Origin: Micromonospora alfalfae
Lineage (GTDB): Bacteria; Actinomycetota; Actinomycetes; Mycobacteriales; Micromonosporaceae
Reading direction: 5' to 3'
DNA: 64,000 nt
NCBI RefSeq assembly: GCF_022230925.1
Contig: NZ_JAKKFH010000030.1
Location: 16,762-80,761 of the forward strand
The number at the start of each line of letters is the position of its first letter. Position 1 is the stretch's first letter. Of the stretch, positions 1-8,449 are shown in pieces. The notes beneath the pieces were generated by a model. It saw only the letters and a list, made by a program, of their open reading frames with translations, had not been told where the DNA came from and searched no databases. Made by a program: the position numbers and the translations under genes.

Positions 1-316
1 GGCGGAACACTCGGGTGTCAAACTCCTCTTGCGCGGCCGCAGCCATCATGCGCAGCCGTTTCTCCACGCTGGCGGTCACGAATGAGACCGCGAGCAGCGC
101 AGTACCGCCACCGACGCCGGCTGCTGTACGCAGGCCAGGAAAGCGGATGGCGACCACCCCGGCAGCGATCGACAGTCCGATCACCACCGTCAGCCGTACC
201 CCAGCGAAGATCTTCGTGTCGGAGTAGATCCTGGCCTGGGCCGCTACCAACCGGCGGGCGTCCGTAGAGTTTTGCGCGTCGAAGATCCGCGGGTCGGTGG
301 CGTCGGCGGTCGTCAT
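1..316 (-). CDS. S-4TM family putative pore-forming effector (5' part; runs off the left edge)
   Basis: Partial gene of which the first 105 codons are visible, reading leftwards from an ATG at 316-314. The product starts MTTADATDPRIFDAQNSTDA, continues with LVAAQARIYSDTKIFAG, has two hydrophobic segments (about residues 40-58 and 64-80), and then AAAAQEEFDTRVF. An opening QN, then AQ..IY..AK, paired membrane helices and a QE.FD motif are the hallmarks of the S-4TM family, known from CD-NTase/SMODS-linked conflict systems as predicted membrane-disrupting effectors. Its ATG overlaps the TGA of the lipoprotein gene upstream (ATGA), so the two are translationally coupled and this is the distal gene of the 7092-to-1 operon. 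The inferred role is a pore that kills or arrests the cell when triggered. The C-terminal half, including the last two helices, lies outside the window. Confidence 0.72.
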   Translation of the reverse strand, partial: MTTADATDPRIFDAQNSTDARRLVAAQARIYSDTKIFAGVRLTVVIGLSIAAGVVAIRFPGLRTAAGVGGGTALLAVSFVTASVEKRLRMMAAAAQEEFDTRVFR

Positions 317-1389
317 GCAGGCCTCGCGGGCGGGGCGGAAATGGACTGCACACCGGTGGCAACGTCCCGGCTGCCGCTGGCTGTAATCAGACGCAGCGCC
401 CCGTCACCGTCAAGGGTGAGTCGTCCACCGCCGCGCACCGGTCGCTCACGGACCACGGACGGTTCGTCGACACCAACCCAAACCGTTCCGTCCAGTCGCC
501 AACGGCTCGCCGGGACGGCTATCTTGCCGCCTTCGGGATCGCAGGTCACGACGGATAGGGACGCGTGCAGCGAGCCGTCCGCCGCCCACCACAGGTCATC
601 GACGGCAACCTCACTGTCCGCTGGGCCGATCCGCAGCACCGCAGCGCTGTCGGTGCCGGTGATCGAGGCCGCGGCCTGGTCGAAGATGTTGATCGGTCCC
701 CAGTGCGCGCAGTCGCCTTGACTTCTGATCACTCCGTACGCGAACCGTCGGCCGGACACGGCCACCGGCCGGACGTCCTGGACCGGGTCGAAACCGCTGG
801 CCAGGACCGGTTCCCCGGTTACCGGCACGACGTAGACGGAACCTCTCTGCTCGTCCGGAGAGGTGGCGTCCGGGTCGTCGTTTCTCGGCAACGTGTGCAC
901 CATGATCAGTCCGTCAGTGCCGGCCACGACGGTCTCCGCTTGGAAGCCGGAAGGCAATCGCGCCTCCAGGGAGTCCGGCGGGTTGTCGGTGGACAGATCG
1001 GCGGTGAACAGCTTGCCGTCATCGTTCGCCCAGGCGATTCGCGCGCCGCCGATACCGGCGAAACCCAAGCAGCCGCAGGCCAATTCGCGTTGTTTGCCGG
1101 TGGCGACCTCGACCGAAACCACCTTGCCGCTGCCCTCGGAATCCCAGTCGATGGCGACCATCCCGGCGTACTTGGCGTCCGTCGTCCAGACAAGCGGACC
1201 CGCGAAGGTGCCACCGATACGGGCGACCTGCCGCTCACCGTTCAGCACGGCAAAGCCGTCGCGGTCCTGGTAGGCGAAGGCTAGTGCGCCATCCGGCTGG
1301 GCCGCCTTCTCCTCGCCACAAGCCGCGACCGTCGCAGTGAGGAGGACGCCGCCGGCTAGGACGACTGGCCATCGACGCATCAGACGCAT
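313..1389 (-). CDS. lipoprotein with beta-propeller-like repeats
   Basis: A 358-residue protein starting at ATG 1389, chosen over longer options because AAGAAGG lies just upstream and the product then opens with a clean lipoprotein signal: MRLMRRW, a hydrophobic stretch and the lipobox VAAC (Cys at residue 24). The mature part is beta-rich, with repeated W-T-x-D, G.I.W..DDG and WW.ADGSLH segments typical of a WD40/NHL-like propeller, so an extracytoplasmic, membrane-tethered propeller is expected. No catalytic motif is seen. It lies 29 bases after the Lon-like/propeller gene and overlaps the S-4TM gene by four bases. A sensor, or a periplasmic partner of the propeller of the previous gene, is an inference from this position. 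Confidence 0.7.
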   Translation of the reverse strand: MRLMRRWPVVLAGGVLLTATVAACGEEKAAQPDGALAFAYQDRDGFAVLNGERQVARIGGTFAGPLVWTTDAKYAGMVAIDWDSEGSGKVVSVEVATGKQRELACGCLGFAGIGGARIAWANDDGKLFTADLSTDNPPDSLEARLPSGFQAETVVAGTDGLIMVHTLPRNDDPDATSPDEQRGSVYVVPVTGEPVLASGFDPVQDVRPVAVSGRRFAYGVIRSQGDCAHWGPINIFDQAAASITGTDSAAVLRIGPADSEVAVDDLWWAADGSLHASLSVVTCDPEGGKIAVPASRWRLDGTVWVGVDEPSVVRERPVRGGGRLTLDGDGALRLITASGSRDVATGVQSISAPPARPA

Positions 1390-1418
1390 GGTTTGCCTTC
1401 TTTCGGTGCGATGCGGTC

Positions 1419-4400
1419 TCAGCACACGGGCCGGTATTTCACGGTGGAGCCCACGAATTGGGCCCATTCGTCTTGTGACAGGTCCCGGCCGATGGCGGCA
1501 CAGGCGTTCGCCCTCCGCACTCCGGGCGCCATGGACCAGATGGCTATCTGCGCGGCGTAGCCGTCTCCGCGGACCGTAGCGAGCAGTTCGCCTGAGCTGG
1601 ACGCATCCAGGTCGGCGGTCGCGCCTGCGTCACCCCAGCCGTCGGGCGAAACCTTCACATATGTTTGTGCGTTGTACACCAGGGACCGGAAGCGGGCACC
1701 GACGATCAGTTCGGAGCGTCCGGGTACCTCGCCGAGGGCAACGATGTACACGGCTTCGGGTTCTTGGAACGTACGGATCTCCGCCAGGTCAGGTTGCATG
1801 AAGACGACACTGCCTGATCCGTATGCCGCCACGATCCTGCCATCACGCAGCACCACGATCTGTCCCAGAGCGGTGGGTCCGGCGAGTTTGCGTTCGGTGA
1901 TGCGGTCCAACTTCTCCGCGCTGAGGACATAGGCGGTCGGCGGCTTGGTCGAACTGCCGGCCAGAGCGACCAGGGTCCGCCCGTCCGGAGCGGCCGCGAT
2001 GTCGCGGATCAGTGCGGAGAGTCGATCCTGGGCGTGAGGTTCCCACTGCCCGTTGGTGAGCCGGAACGCTCGCAGCCAGCCGCTGCGGTAACCGACGTAC
2101 AACCGGTCGCCGGCGAATTCCACGGCCAAAGGGTGGTCGTCCCCGGGGGTCGGCACGGGCACTTCCCGCAGGGCGTTCAGGTCCCACACCGAAAGGCGCA
2201 TGCTGTTTGTCTTGTTGTCCCGGAAGGTGGCGGCGCCCCAGGAGCCGGTGTCGTCAGCCGCGATCGTCTCGATGAAGCTGTTCTTCGGCGCCGGCAGGCC
2301 GAGTCGCCCGGCGAGGAACGGCTTGGTGGCGGCGGCTCGCAACACGTACACCCCGGAGAAGCCACCGACCAGAAGATGCGGCCCGGCCCACCGGGCGAAG
2401 CGAGCGCCGTGGTCATCTATGAGGCGCAGCGTCAGGAAGGTGTCGAGCTCGGCGGAGTGCAGCTCTGCCAGCCCGTCGTGCAACCAGATCACGTGCCCTC
2501 CGGCGGCATGGATCGTCCCGCCGCGACCGGCATTGAAGGCCCGCCGCCCGTCATCGAGGTCCCACAGCGCCGCGGCCCCGGTACGCCGATCGACGGCCGA
2601 GACGTGCGAGTTGGAAACCTCGGAGATGTCGTATGGCCCATTCTCGGTAATTGTCGACAATTGGCCCCGCACATCGACGGTGACCAGCTTATTCCCGATC
2701 GTTCCGGCAGCCACCCGCTTCTTCGCCCCGACGATGGCTGAGCCGTGGAGCGTGAGTCCGTCCGGCGCACGCAAGATGGTGTTTACCGTGCACAGCGGGA
2801 AGGCGACGGTCACCACCCGGTCCTCAAGGGTCAGCAGCAGGCCGTCGTCGCTCACCTCGATCGACTGGACGGCCTTCATTGCCGGACACTTCAGCAGCGG
2901 CCCCCGGCCGTCGAGGGAGAACCGCCGCACACCGTCGAGCCCGGCCGTGTAGAGATGCTTCGCGTCGCCGTCAATGGCCATCTCGGTGACGGCGTGCGAA
3001 CCGTACAGGCCGCCGCTGTCGGTGCCGGGGTAAGTGATCGGCTCGGGTTCTACGGTCCAAGCGCCCTTGTCCCGTCTGACCAGCAGGATGCGCCGGTCGG
3101 AGAGCCCGATCGCAGCGGTGCCCTTGTCCGACACCGCCGACGCGGTCGCGTGCACCTGTCCGGCCGCCATGACGAGGCCGGGTGGGAGATTCTCGGACCA
3201 GAGAACGTCGCGGCTACCGGTGTCGATCAGGCGGATCGTGCCCGCATCTCCGGTAATCACCGCGAGGTCGCCGGACACGGACAGGGCCGCATGACGAAAC
3301 GCTCCGGCCGTCGAACGGTAAATCTTGGCAAGGCTTCCACGGTCCTGGCTGAGGCTGTCGAAGACGGTGGTCTTCTGACCGGCCAGCGCGGCGATGTCGT
3401 CACTCGCCATCGCCAGCAGCAGATCCTGACCATCAGCGCCGGGACTACGCAGCGCTGCCTCACCCACCTGTGCGGCCAGCGACTGCAGCTGGGTGGCTCG
3501 TGCCTCCTGCCGTTGCCACAGGCCGAATCCGGTGGCTGCCAAGGCAACGGCACCGACGAGGATGAGCACCGCCAACTGGACCTTGCGCCGCTGTGGCCGC
3601 CGGCTGAGCCGGGCGGCCTCGGTTACGCTTTCAGCTTTGAGAATGGTCGGATTCGCACCGGAGGTGCGGTTCATCTCGACGACCCTCGCGTAATCGTCCG
3701 CGGGCACGATCAGCCTCAGACGCTGATCCACCTCCTTGAGCTTCGCCGAGTAGCCGCCCACCGCGCACAACACATCCGGCCGGTTGCGGTCAATTGCCCC
3801 GACGATGAGGGTGTCGGGACGCCGCTCGCTGAAGCCTAAGCCGCGCAGGATCGGCCTGCGACGGGTCAGATCACGGTGCAGGACGGCGAAGGCGCCGCCG
3901 ATCGATGGCCCGGTGAGGCGAGTGAGCTGCCGGCCGTCAGTGGACGCCGACCACAGCAGAGCACCAGGCAACGTCGCAGACACTTGGCGAACGTCTCCAA
4001 GCATGTCCTGGAAGGTGGAATCGACCGCGCAGAGCATCATAGTGGCGGGATCCGGAGCCAGCACCGACGGCAAGCCAGGCACCACACTCAGCGTCAGGGT
4101 TGCTCGCTGACCGCTCTCACCGATGTCGAAGACCACGCCGCAAGAAGGCCCTGCCTTCCGTACAGGTAGCCGTCCGGCCAAGTCGAGCAGCCACAACCAA
4201 GCGGTGAGACGCATAGGATCACGCAGCGTCTCACCGTCAGTGAGCACGCCGATTCGGCTGCCCGCACGGTCGCCGAGGAGACTCAGCACAGCGGCCACCT
4301 CGTCCGCGGAGGCCGCTCCCTCATTCCCTGACGGCGTCAGGCAAAGACGCGAGGCTGCCAGCCAGTGCTCAGCGATAGCCAGATAGCCCCGTGGAGCCGG

Positions 4401-4733
4401 TTCGTGACAATCATCGACGAGGAGCGCGAGCCCCAGCGCGGACAGCGCGCGCAGGGCGTGTGCGACGGTCGACTCACTCAGCGGCCGATACGGGCTGGAC
4501 AGGACATCATGCGCGACTCGGTGCTCCGCGCCGGCGGGCAGTTCCTTGTGCCGCCTTGTCCTTCCCGCGCAGGCCAGCTTTAACGCCTCAAGGTCTCCCT
4601 CCTTGACGGCTCGACGAATCGCCTGGACTAGGACCTGCGACGCGCCGATCAGAAGATTGCGTCGGTCATCCAGCCGCATCTCCAGCAGTTCCCCGAGACT
4701 GGCACTCGCGACTGCACTGTCTGATGGGGTCAC
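1419..4733 (-). CDS. Lon-like Ser/Lys peptidase domain, membrane helix and C-terminal beta-propeller
   Basis: An 1104-residue protein with a GTG start at 4733 that overlaps the upstream TGA (GTGA). Residues about 1-190 are helical and unassigned. Residues about 195-350 resemble the S16 (Lon) peptidase fold: LTGPSIGGAFAVL matches the GPSAG nucleophile motif (Ser277), and AVGGYSAKLKEV followed by LIVPADDY matches the Lon VGGxxxK...VP segment (Lys331). No AAA+ ATPase domain is present. One membrane helix (about 385-406) follows, then an AREA..LA/LLAMA linker often seen before propellers in signalling NTPases, and about 650 residues of WD40-like repeats rich in G.D..D...W. A cytoplasmic protease with an outside propeller sensor is inferred. 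The Lon assignment rests on motifs only and needs a profile or structure search. Confidence 0.68.
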   Translation of the reverse strand: MTPSDSAVASASLGELLEMRLDDRRNLLIGASQVLVQAIRRAVKEGDLEALKLACAGRTRRHKELPAGAEHRVAHDVLSSPYRPLSESTVAHALRALSALGLALLVDDCHEPAPRGYLAIAEHWLAASRLCLTPSGNEGAASADEVAAVLSLLGDRAGSRIGVLTDGETLRDPMRLTAWLWLLDLAGRLPVRKAGPSCGVVFDIGESGQRATLTLSVVPGLPSVLAPDPATMMLCAVDSTFQDMLGDVRQVSATLPGALLWSASTDGRQLTRLTGPSIGGAFAVLHRDLTRRRPILRGLGFSERRPDTLIVGAIDRNRPDVLCAVGGYSAKLKEVDQRLRLIVPADDYARVVEMNRTSGANPTILKAESVTEAARLSRRPQRRKVQLAVLILVGAVALAATGFGLWQRQEARATQLQSLAAQVGEAALRSPGADGQDLLLAMASDDIAALAGQKTTVFDSLSQDRGSLAKIYRSTAGAFRHAALSVSGDLAVITGDAGTIRLIDTGSRDVLWSENLPPGLVMAAGQVHATASAVSDKGTAAIGLSDRRILLVRRDKGAWTVEPEPITYPGTDSGGLYGSHAVTEMAIDGDAKHLYTAGLDGVRRFSLDGRGPLLKCPAMKAVQSIEVSDDGLLLTLEDRVVTVAFPLCTVNTILRAPDGLTLHGSAIVGAKKRVAAGTIGNKLVTVDVRGQLSTITENGPYDISEVSNSHVSAVDRRTGAAALWDLDDGRRAFNAGRGGTIHAAGGHVIWLHDGLAELHSAELDTFLTLRLIDDHGARFARWAGPHLLVGGFSGVYVLRAAATKPFLAGRLGLPAPKNSFIETIAADDTGSWGAATFRDNKTNSMRLSVWDLNALREVPVPTPGDDHPLAVEFAGDRLYVGYRSGWLRAFRLTNGQWEPHAQDRLSALIRDIAAAPDGRTLVALAGSSTKPPTAYVLSAEKLDRITERKLAGPTALGQIVVLRDGRIVAAYGSGSVVFMQPDLAEIRTFQEPEAVYIVALGEVPGRSELIVGARFRSLVYNAQTYVKVSPDGWGDAGATADLDASSSGELLATVRGDGYAAQIAIWSMAPGVRRANACAAIGRDLSQDEWAQFVGSTVKYRPVC

Positions 4734-6004
4734 TCAGGCTCTCCGAAGCGCACGGCAGCTACCCGGACAGCATGCGAGGCTGGCAGTTCCTCGGCCGCCT
4801 CCAGCCACGTGTTCCCGGTCTCGAATTCACTGACCCGGATGGATCTGAGCAGGATCGCCGGGTCGGTGAAGCGCAGAGCCGCCAAGCCGACAGGCACATC
4901 GTCGGCGCTGACGACGAAAGTGCGCCCAGGAAGTGGCACCTCGACGGAACCTGTCAGCTGGTCATCCTCAAGCCGAAGCGCCACCCAGTAGATCCGGTCC
5001 TCAGCCGGCGCCTGCGGTAGCTCGACCCGGATCGCGAGGAACAGCGGTAGCACAGCGACATCGGCGGCCGCGAGGTAGGCGCTGATGGTCAGCAGGCCAC
5101 GGGCCGAGCGGGTCGCCGCCAGGGAGAACCCGGCCTCGCCGAAACGATCGGTCTGCTGCTCCCGCTCATTCCCGGCTGCCGCAGCCGCGAGATGCGGCTC
5201 CAATGCGATGTAGAGAGAGTCGCGATCGCCCGCCGAATCGGTCAGGGCCTGCCTTCTGGCACGCACCGCGAAGGCGTAGATCGGCTCTGCGTCAGCAATC
5301 GCCGTCAGCAGAGTGGCCAGTGCGGAGCGAGGTGACTCCGGAATGCGGCGAACATCGGCTCGCCTCAGTGCGGTGAGGAGGTTCTGAATACCCTGCTGCT
5401 GGACGTCAGCCCGCGCGGCTCGCTGCCCAGCGTCCAGCTGCTCCAGCGCCGCGGTAAGCCCTCGTACCGCGGAGGAGAACCAGTGCCGCAACACGATCGG
5501 CGCACCGCGGGCGGCTTCGCCGATGGTCGCCCGCGCGAGTTGCTCGGCCAGCCGTTGCACCAGGTGCCAGTCGAGGATGTGGAACAGGTCAGTAGGCGGT
5601 GCAGAGCCGGACTCGGCGACCAAGCGCTTGAGCAGCAGATACCGAAGCTGGAGCGGCTCGTCGGTCAAAACGGTCCATCCCGGCCCGGAGGTGATGTCCG
5701 GCCAGTGCCGCTCCGCGTCGGCGACAGCGGCCAGACCGGCTTCGCTCACCGGCAGCCCCTGACCGTAGTTGTCGAGTTCCACAACGATCGCACCCGTGCC
5801 GTCCTCGATAAGCGCAAGCGCGAGCTCGGCGCGCGGGGATTGCCCGATTCGTATGGCGGGTACCCGCGCCCTGGTCCACTCGGTCCCGAACCACGGGAGC
5901 GTACGCGCGTCTGCCTGCTCGCGTCCGCCGTTGATCGGGCCGATCTCTCCGGATGCGGACAGCCGCGCAACCCATGTGCTCAGTGGCCGATGCACGCTGG
6001 TCAT
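4730..6004 (-). CDS. unknown protein of the conflict operon
   Basis: A 424-residue soluble protein whose ATG at 6004 overlaps the TGA of the nucleotidyltransferase gene (ATGA) and whose own TGA overlaps the GTG of the next gene. I do not recognise the family. The N-terminal third contains beta-strands such as AIVVELDNYGQGLPVS; the middle (about 130-290) is helical, with ILDWHLVQRLAEQLA and repeated Ala/Arg/Leu heptad-like helices; the last 80 residues are a beta-rich module ending in FTDPAILLRSIRVSEFE. There is no signal peptide, membrane segment or P-loop. Its position between an NTase and a membrane protease suggests an adaptor or a sensor of the NTase product, but this is inferred from context only. 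Confidence 0.6.
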   Translation of the reverse strand: MTSVHRPLSTWVARLSASGEIGPINGGREQADARTLPWFGTEWTRARVPAIRIGQSPRAELALALIEDGTGAIVVELDNYGQGLPVSEAGLAAVADAERHWPDITSGPGWTVLTDEPLQLRYLLLKRLVAESGSAPPTDLFHILDWHLVQRLAEQLARATIGEAARGAPIVLRHWFSSAVRGLTAALEQLDAGQRAARADVQQQGIQNLLTALRRADVRRIPESPRSALATLLTAIADAEPIYAFAVRARRQALTDSAGDRDSLYIALEPHLAAAAAGNEREQQTDRFGEAGFSLAATRSARGLLTISAYLAAADVAVLPLFLAIRVELPQAPAEDRIYWVALRLEDDQLTGSVEVPLPGRTFVVSADDVPVGLAALRFTDPAILLRSIRVSEFETGNTWLEAAEELPASHAVRVAAVRFGEPE

Positions 6005-7092
6005 GACCGCACCCCCAAGAGCTTGCCGATCAGTGCGGCGGCTTCCACGCCGATGAGACGGGCGGTCTGTAACTGCCGTGCGGCACCCGCGCCCGAAAGG
6101 TATTCCCGATGGTCGTCGCGGATACTTTTCCAGAGGAGGCCGGGCAGCCCTTCCCAGTGTCCGGCGGGGAGTTCCTCCGCCCACCGCCGCAGGTCGTCGA
6201 GCCGCGCACTGACGCCTTCGTCCTCCCACCGCAGCACCAACCTGATCGCGCGGATGACCACAACGGCCGTTTCTCGCGGCTTGCGCGACGCCCTGCAGCA
6301 GACGATGCGCCGCGTCCCACCAGTCAGATCGTCGACGCCTCGCCCGGTCGGGTCGACGACGACCGCTCGGCGCCGGTCGTAGTACAGGCTGTTAACGGTC
6401 AAGTCACGGTGGCGCGCATCATCGGCGAAGTCGCTGCTGGTGCCAGGAAGCCGAAACCCCGAAAGAGCTAAGCTGCGGTACTCGACGAGCGCAGTCTCTG
6501 CGAGCTCTGGATCCTCCGGCGCGGTCCAGCAGACCAGGGTGTCAGGGGACAGTCGCATGTCACTCTCGCTGCCGCCGAGAACCTTCAAGACGTCATACAT
6601 GACGTCGTGGAATCTGCCGGGCGGCGCAGTGCCGGCCAAGTCAAGGTCACGTACCACTTCCGGCCCGGTTCCAGCAACGAGGTCACGGACCGCACCGCCA
6701 GCGATATACACCTCGTGCTGTGCCTCCCGCAACGCCTCGAACAACGCGGACGCCATTCCGCGCCAACTCGCGTCCGGGCGGCCCAGCAGAGCTTCCACTC
6801 GATCGCTGAGCCCGTCGGAGACTTCGTCGGCGAACCGCCGCGACTGCGGGGGTAGCCGGTCGAATGGCCCGACGCCAACTCGATCAGCCTCCCGGGCGTC
6901 CACCGGGACAATTACCGTGGGGACCTTCGCCAGCTCCTGGTCACCCTCGAACAGGAGCCGGTCGTTGTAGCGGGTGGGTGGCATCGGTTCTTCCGCATAC
7001 GCGAACCCGGCTACCTTCCGGCCGCGCAAGATGTCACCGGCCAGTATCGGCCCGTCTGGCTTACGGGAACTCGAAGCAGAGACGTGAAACAC
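6001..7092 (-). CDS. CCA/poly(A)-polymerase-type nucleotidyltransferase, conflict-system variant
   Basis: The product is 363 residues from a GTG at 7092 preceded by AAAGGGA; an in-frame extension up to 7158 exists but lacks a ribosome site. Residues 130-260 carry the class II pol-beta NTase head domain: AGGAVRDL (131-138), the metal-binding DLD (149-151) and RHRDLTVNSLYYD (227-239), followed by DP.G..DL..G..R. In tRNA CCA-adding enzymes this head is N-terminal and followed by RNA-binding and often HD domains. Here about 120 unassigned residues precede it and only a short helical tail follows, so it is unlikely to be the housekeeping enzyme. As first gene of the operon ending in an S-4TM effector it may make a nucleotide signal or modify an RNA; both are inference. 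Confidence 0.72.
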   Translation of the reverse strand: MFHVSASSSRKPDGPILAGDILRGRKVAGFAYAEEPMPPTRYNDRLLFEGDQELAKVPTVIVPVDAREADRVGVGPFDRLPPQSRRFADEVSDGLSDRVEALLGRPDASWRGMASALFEALREAQHEVYIAGGAVRDLVAGTGPEVVRDLDLAGTAPPGRFHDVMYDVLKVLGGSESDMRLSPDTLVCWTAPEDPELAETALVEYRSLALSGFRLPGTSSDFADDARHRDLTVNSLYYDRRRAVVVDPTGRGVDDLTGGTRRIVCCRASRKPRETAVVVIRAIRLVLRWEDEGVSARLDDLRRWAEELPAGHWEGLPGLLWKSIRDDHREYLSGAGAARQLQTARLIGVEAAALIGKLLGVRS

Positions 7093-7790
7093 GCAGAATC
7101 CCTTTGCGGTAAACCAGGATCGACGCGTCGACCGGCAACCATGACCACGGTACATCACCGGTCGGTGTGGACAAGCGTCGAAGCCTGGGCGCAGCTGTCA
7201 CACGGGATGATCCGAGTGATCTCGCGGCCCGCAGCGAGTCCTTGACTCTAACAACGTCTACTTTCGATGTCACGGCTCGACAGTGTCGGGATGCTGACCC
7301 TAAGGGAGGAGCCGTGAGTAGTGGGCTTGACCCGGCGCGCCGGCCACCACCGCGTACGGCGCTGGACCATGTCCGGCTCGCCACAGACAGCTCTTGCGGT
7401 AGGGAGACGATGCCCGCTGGCCCCTCGCTTCGACACTGCGTAACGATGACAAGAGTTGACAACACAGGGTTACCAACCGTCACGGTACCGGACTTTTCAT
7501 TGATCGTCATGACCCGTCGTTGAACTGCGCAGACCCCGTGTTCGACTCGTCAACGCTTGCCACTGACAGTCGATCCTTGACACGGGTTTTCGGGGGGTAA
7601 ATGAGGGGACCGCTGCCGTTGCCGGGACGGTTGCACGGCCCCTGCCTCGCGTCGGTGGATGCGACGTGGGGGGCTCTTTAAGCCCTCTTGGTAGCGGACG
7701 TCTGCCCGTTACCGCAGCCGAGCATCGCACGACCAGCCTGCACGAGTTGACGCTGCTCAGGAGGCTTAAAGAGAGATAACGACGCGGTCT
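7093..7790. other. long intergenic region upstream of the conflict operon
   Basis: About 700 bases with no gene I would call with confidence. It should contain the leftward promoter of the conflict operon. It holds one small plus-strand reading frame with a good ribosome site (7314-7523, listed separately) and an 11-bp inverted repeat, CTCTTTAAGCC at 7674-7684 and GGCTTAAAGAG at 7763-7773, of unknown meaning. Base composition is slightly less GC-rich than in the core genes. Confidence 0.5.
7314..7523 (+). CDS. possible small protein, no recognised family
   Basis: A 69-codon frame starting at GTG 7314 behind a strong GGGAGGAG site with six-base spacing, which is the only reason to list it. 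The product, MSSGLDPARRPPPRTALDHV and onward to ...FSLIVMTRR, has no signal peptide, no membrane helix and no motif I recognise. It is divergent from the conflict operon. It may be a chance frame, since third-position GC preference is weak. Confidence 0.25.
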   Translation: MSSGLDPARRPPPRTALDHVRLATDSSCGRETMPAGPSLRHCVTMTRVDNTGLPTVTVPDFSLIVMTRR

Positions 7791-8249
7791 TCACAGGGCC
7801 CAATGTGCAGGGTGTTCGTCAGTACCGAAGCGCGGAGCATGCCGGCCCTTCACACCAACGGTGACGCCCTCGCTGGTGGTGCTTGACCGATCGAAGTTGT
7901 GTTTCGTAGCGATCGACGGAACGACCATCCCGACCGAGGCCCATCTGTCCAGCACTGCGACCGCGTCGGGGTCGAACACCTCGTCGTGTGAATCGGTGGC
8001 CGCATCAACGACGGCCGCGCAACGGCATCGTCCGGTGACACCGTGAACTCGAGCTGGGGCACCCGGCCGGAGTCCGTCACGCAGTGGGTGGAACTGACCT
8101 GGCCGTCGGCCGTTCGCGTCGGCCGGGTCTGGGTGTACCTCTTTGACGACAGCGGCGGCGTCCGGTGCCGGCGTTGTGGAATCTGCAGTCGCTGAGGTGG
8201 GCTTGGCGCTGGCGCCTGCGGCTCCCCGTGATGCCCGTTGGATGATCAT
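7791..8249 (-). pseudogene. hypothetical gene, probably frameshifted
   Basis: The frame from ATG 8249 gives 152 residues and overlaps the TGA of the small membrane-protein gene by four bases, as a genuine coupled gene would. The C-terminal part (VVDAATDSHDEVFDPDAVAV onward) looks like protein, but the middle of this frame (RRPGQFHPLRDGLRPGAPAR) looks like noise, whereas another minus frame over 8030-8110 reads VTDSGRVPQLEFTVSPDD, which is far more protein-like. A pair of compensating shifts near 8130 and 8025 would rebuild one continuous protein. I therefore read it as a decayed or mis-sequenced gene of unknown function. Confidence 0.35.
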
Positions 8250-8449
8250 GGCAACTGGTTCTTCTTGCCCGGGCGCAACGCCTTGACTAGTTCAGCCATC
8301 GCCTTGATCGCCTCGACGCGCTTGGACTTCTCTACAAGCAACAGCGCGCAGATGAACATGATCATTATGGCAGCCATTGGCGTGCAGGTGACCAGCACAG
8401 CCGCCCATGGACCGTTTGCCATCAGCGGTTCTAGGAACGTCAGCCCCAC
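8246..8449 (-). CDS. small single-pass membrane protein
   Basis: A 67-residue product from a GTG at 8449 with GAGGGG six bases upstream. A single hydrophobic helix (AAVLVTCTPMAAIMIMFICA, about residues 16-38) is followed by a basic amphipathic tail (VEKSKRVEAIKAMAELVKAL). Its stop overlaps the start of the next gene (ATGA). No function can be assigned; the pair resembles the small-helix-plus-partner units common in actinomycete accessory DNA. Confidence 0.5.
   Translation of the reverse strand: MGLTFLEPLMANGPWAAVLVTCTPMAAIMIMFICALLLVEKSKRVEAIKAMAELVKALRPGKKNQLP

Noticed and set aside
7674..7773. CTCTTTAAGCC/GGCTTAAAGAG inverted repeat as ends of a tiny mobile element
   Set aside because: Only 100 bases, no target duplication and no second copy in the window; may be chance or a regulatory palindrome.
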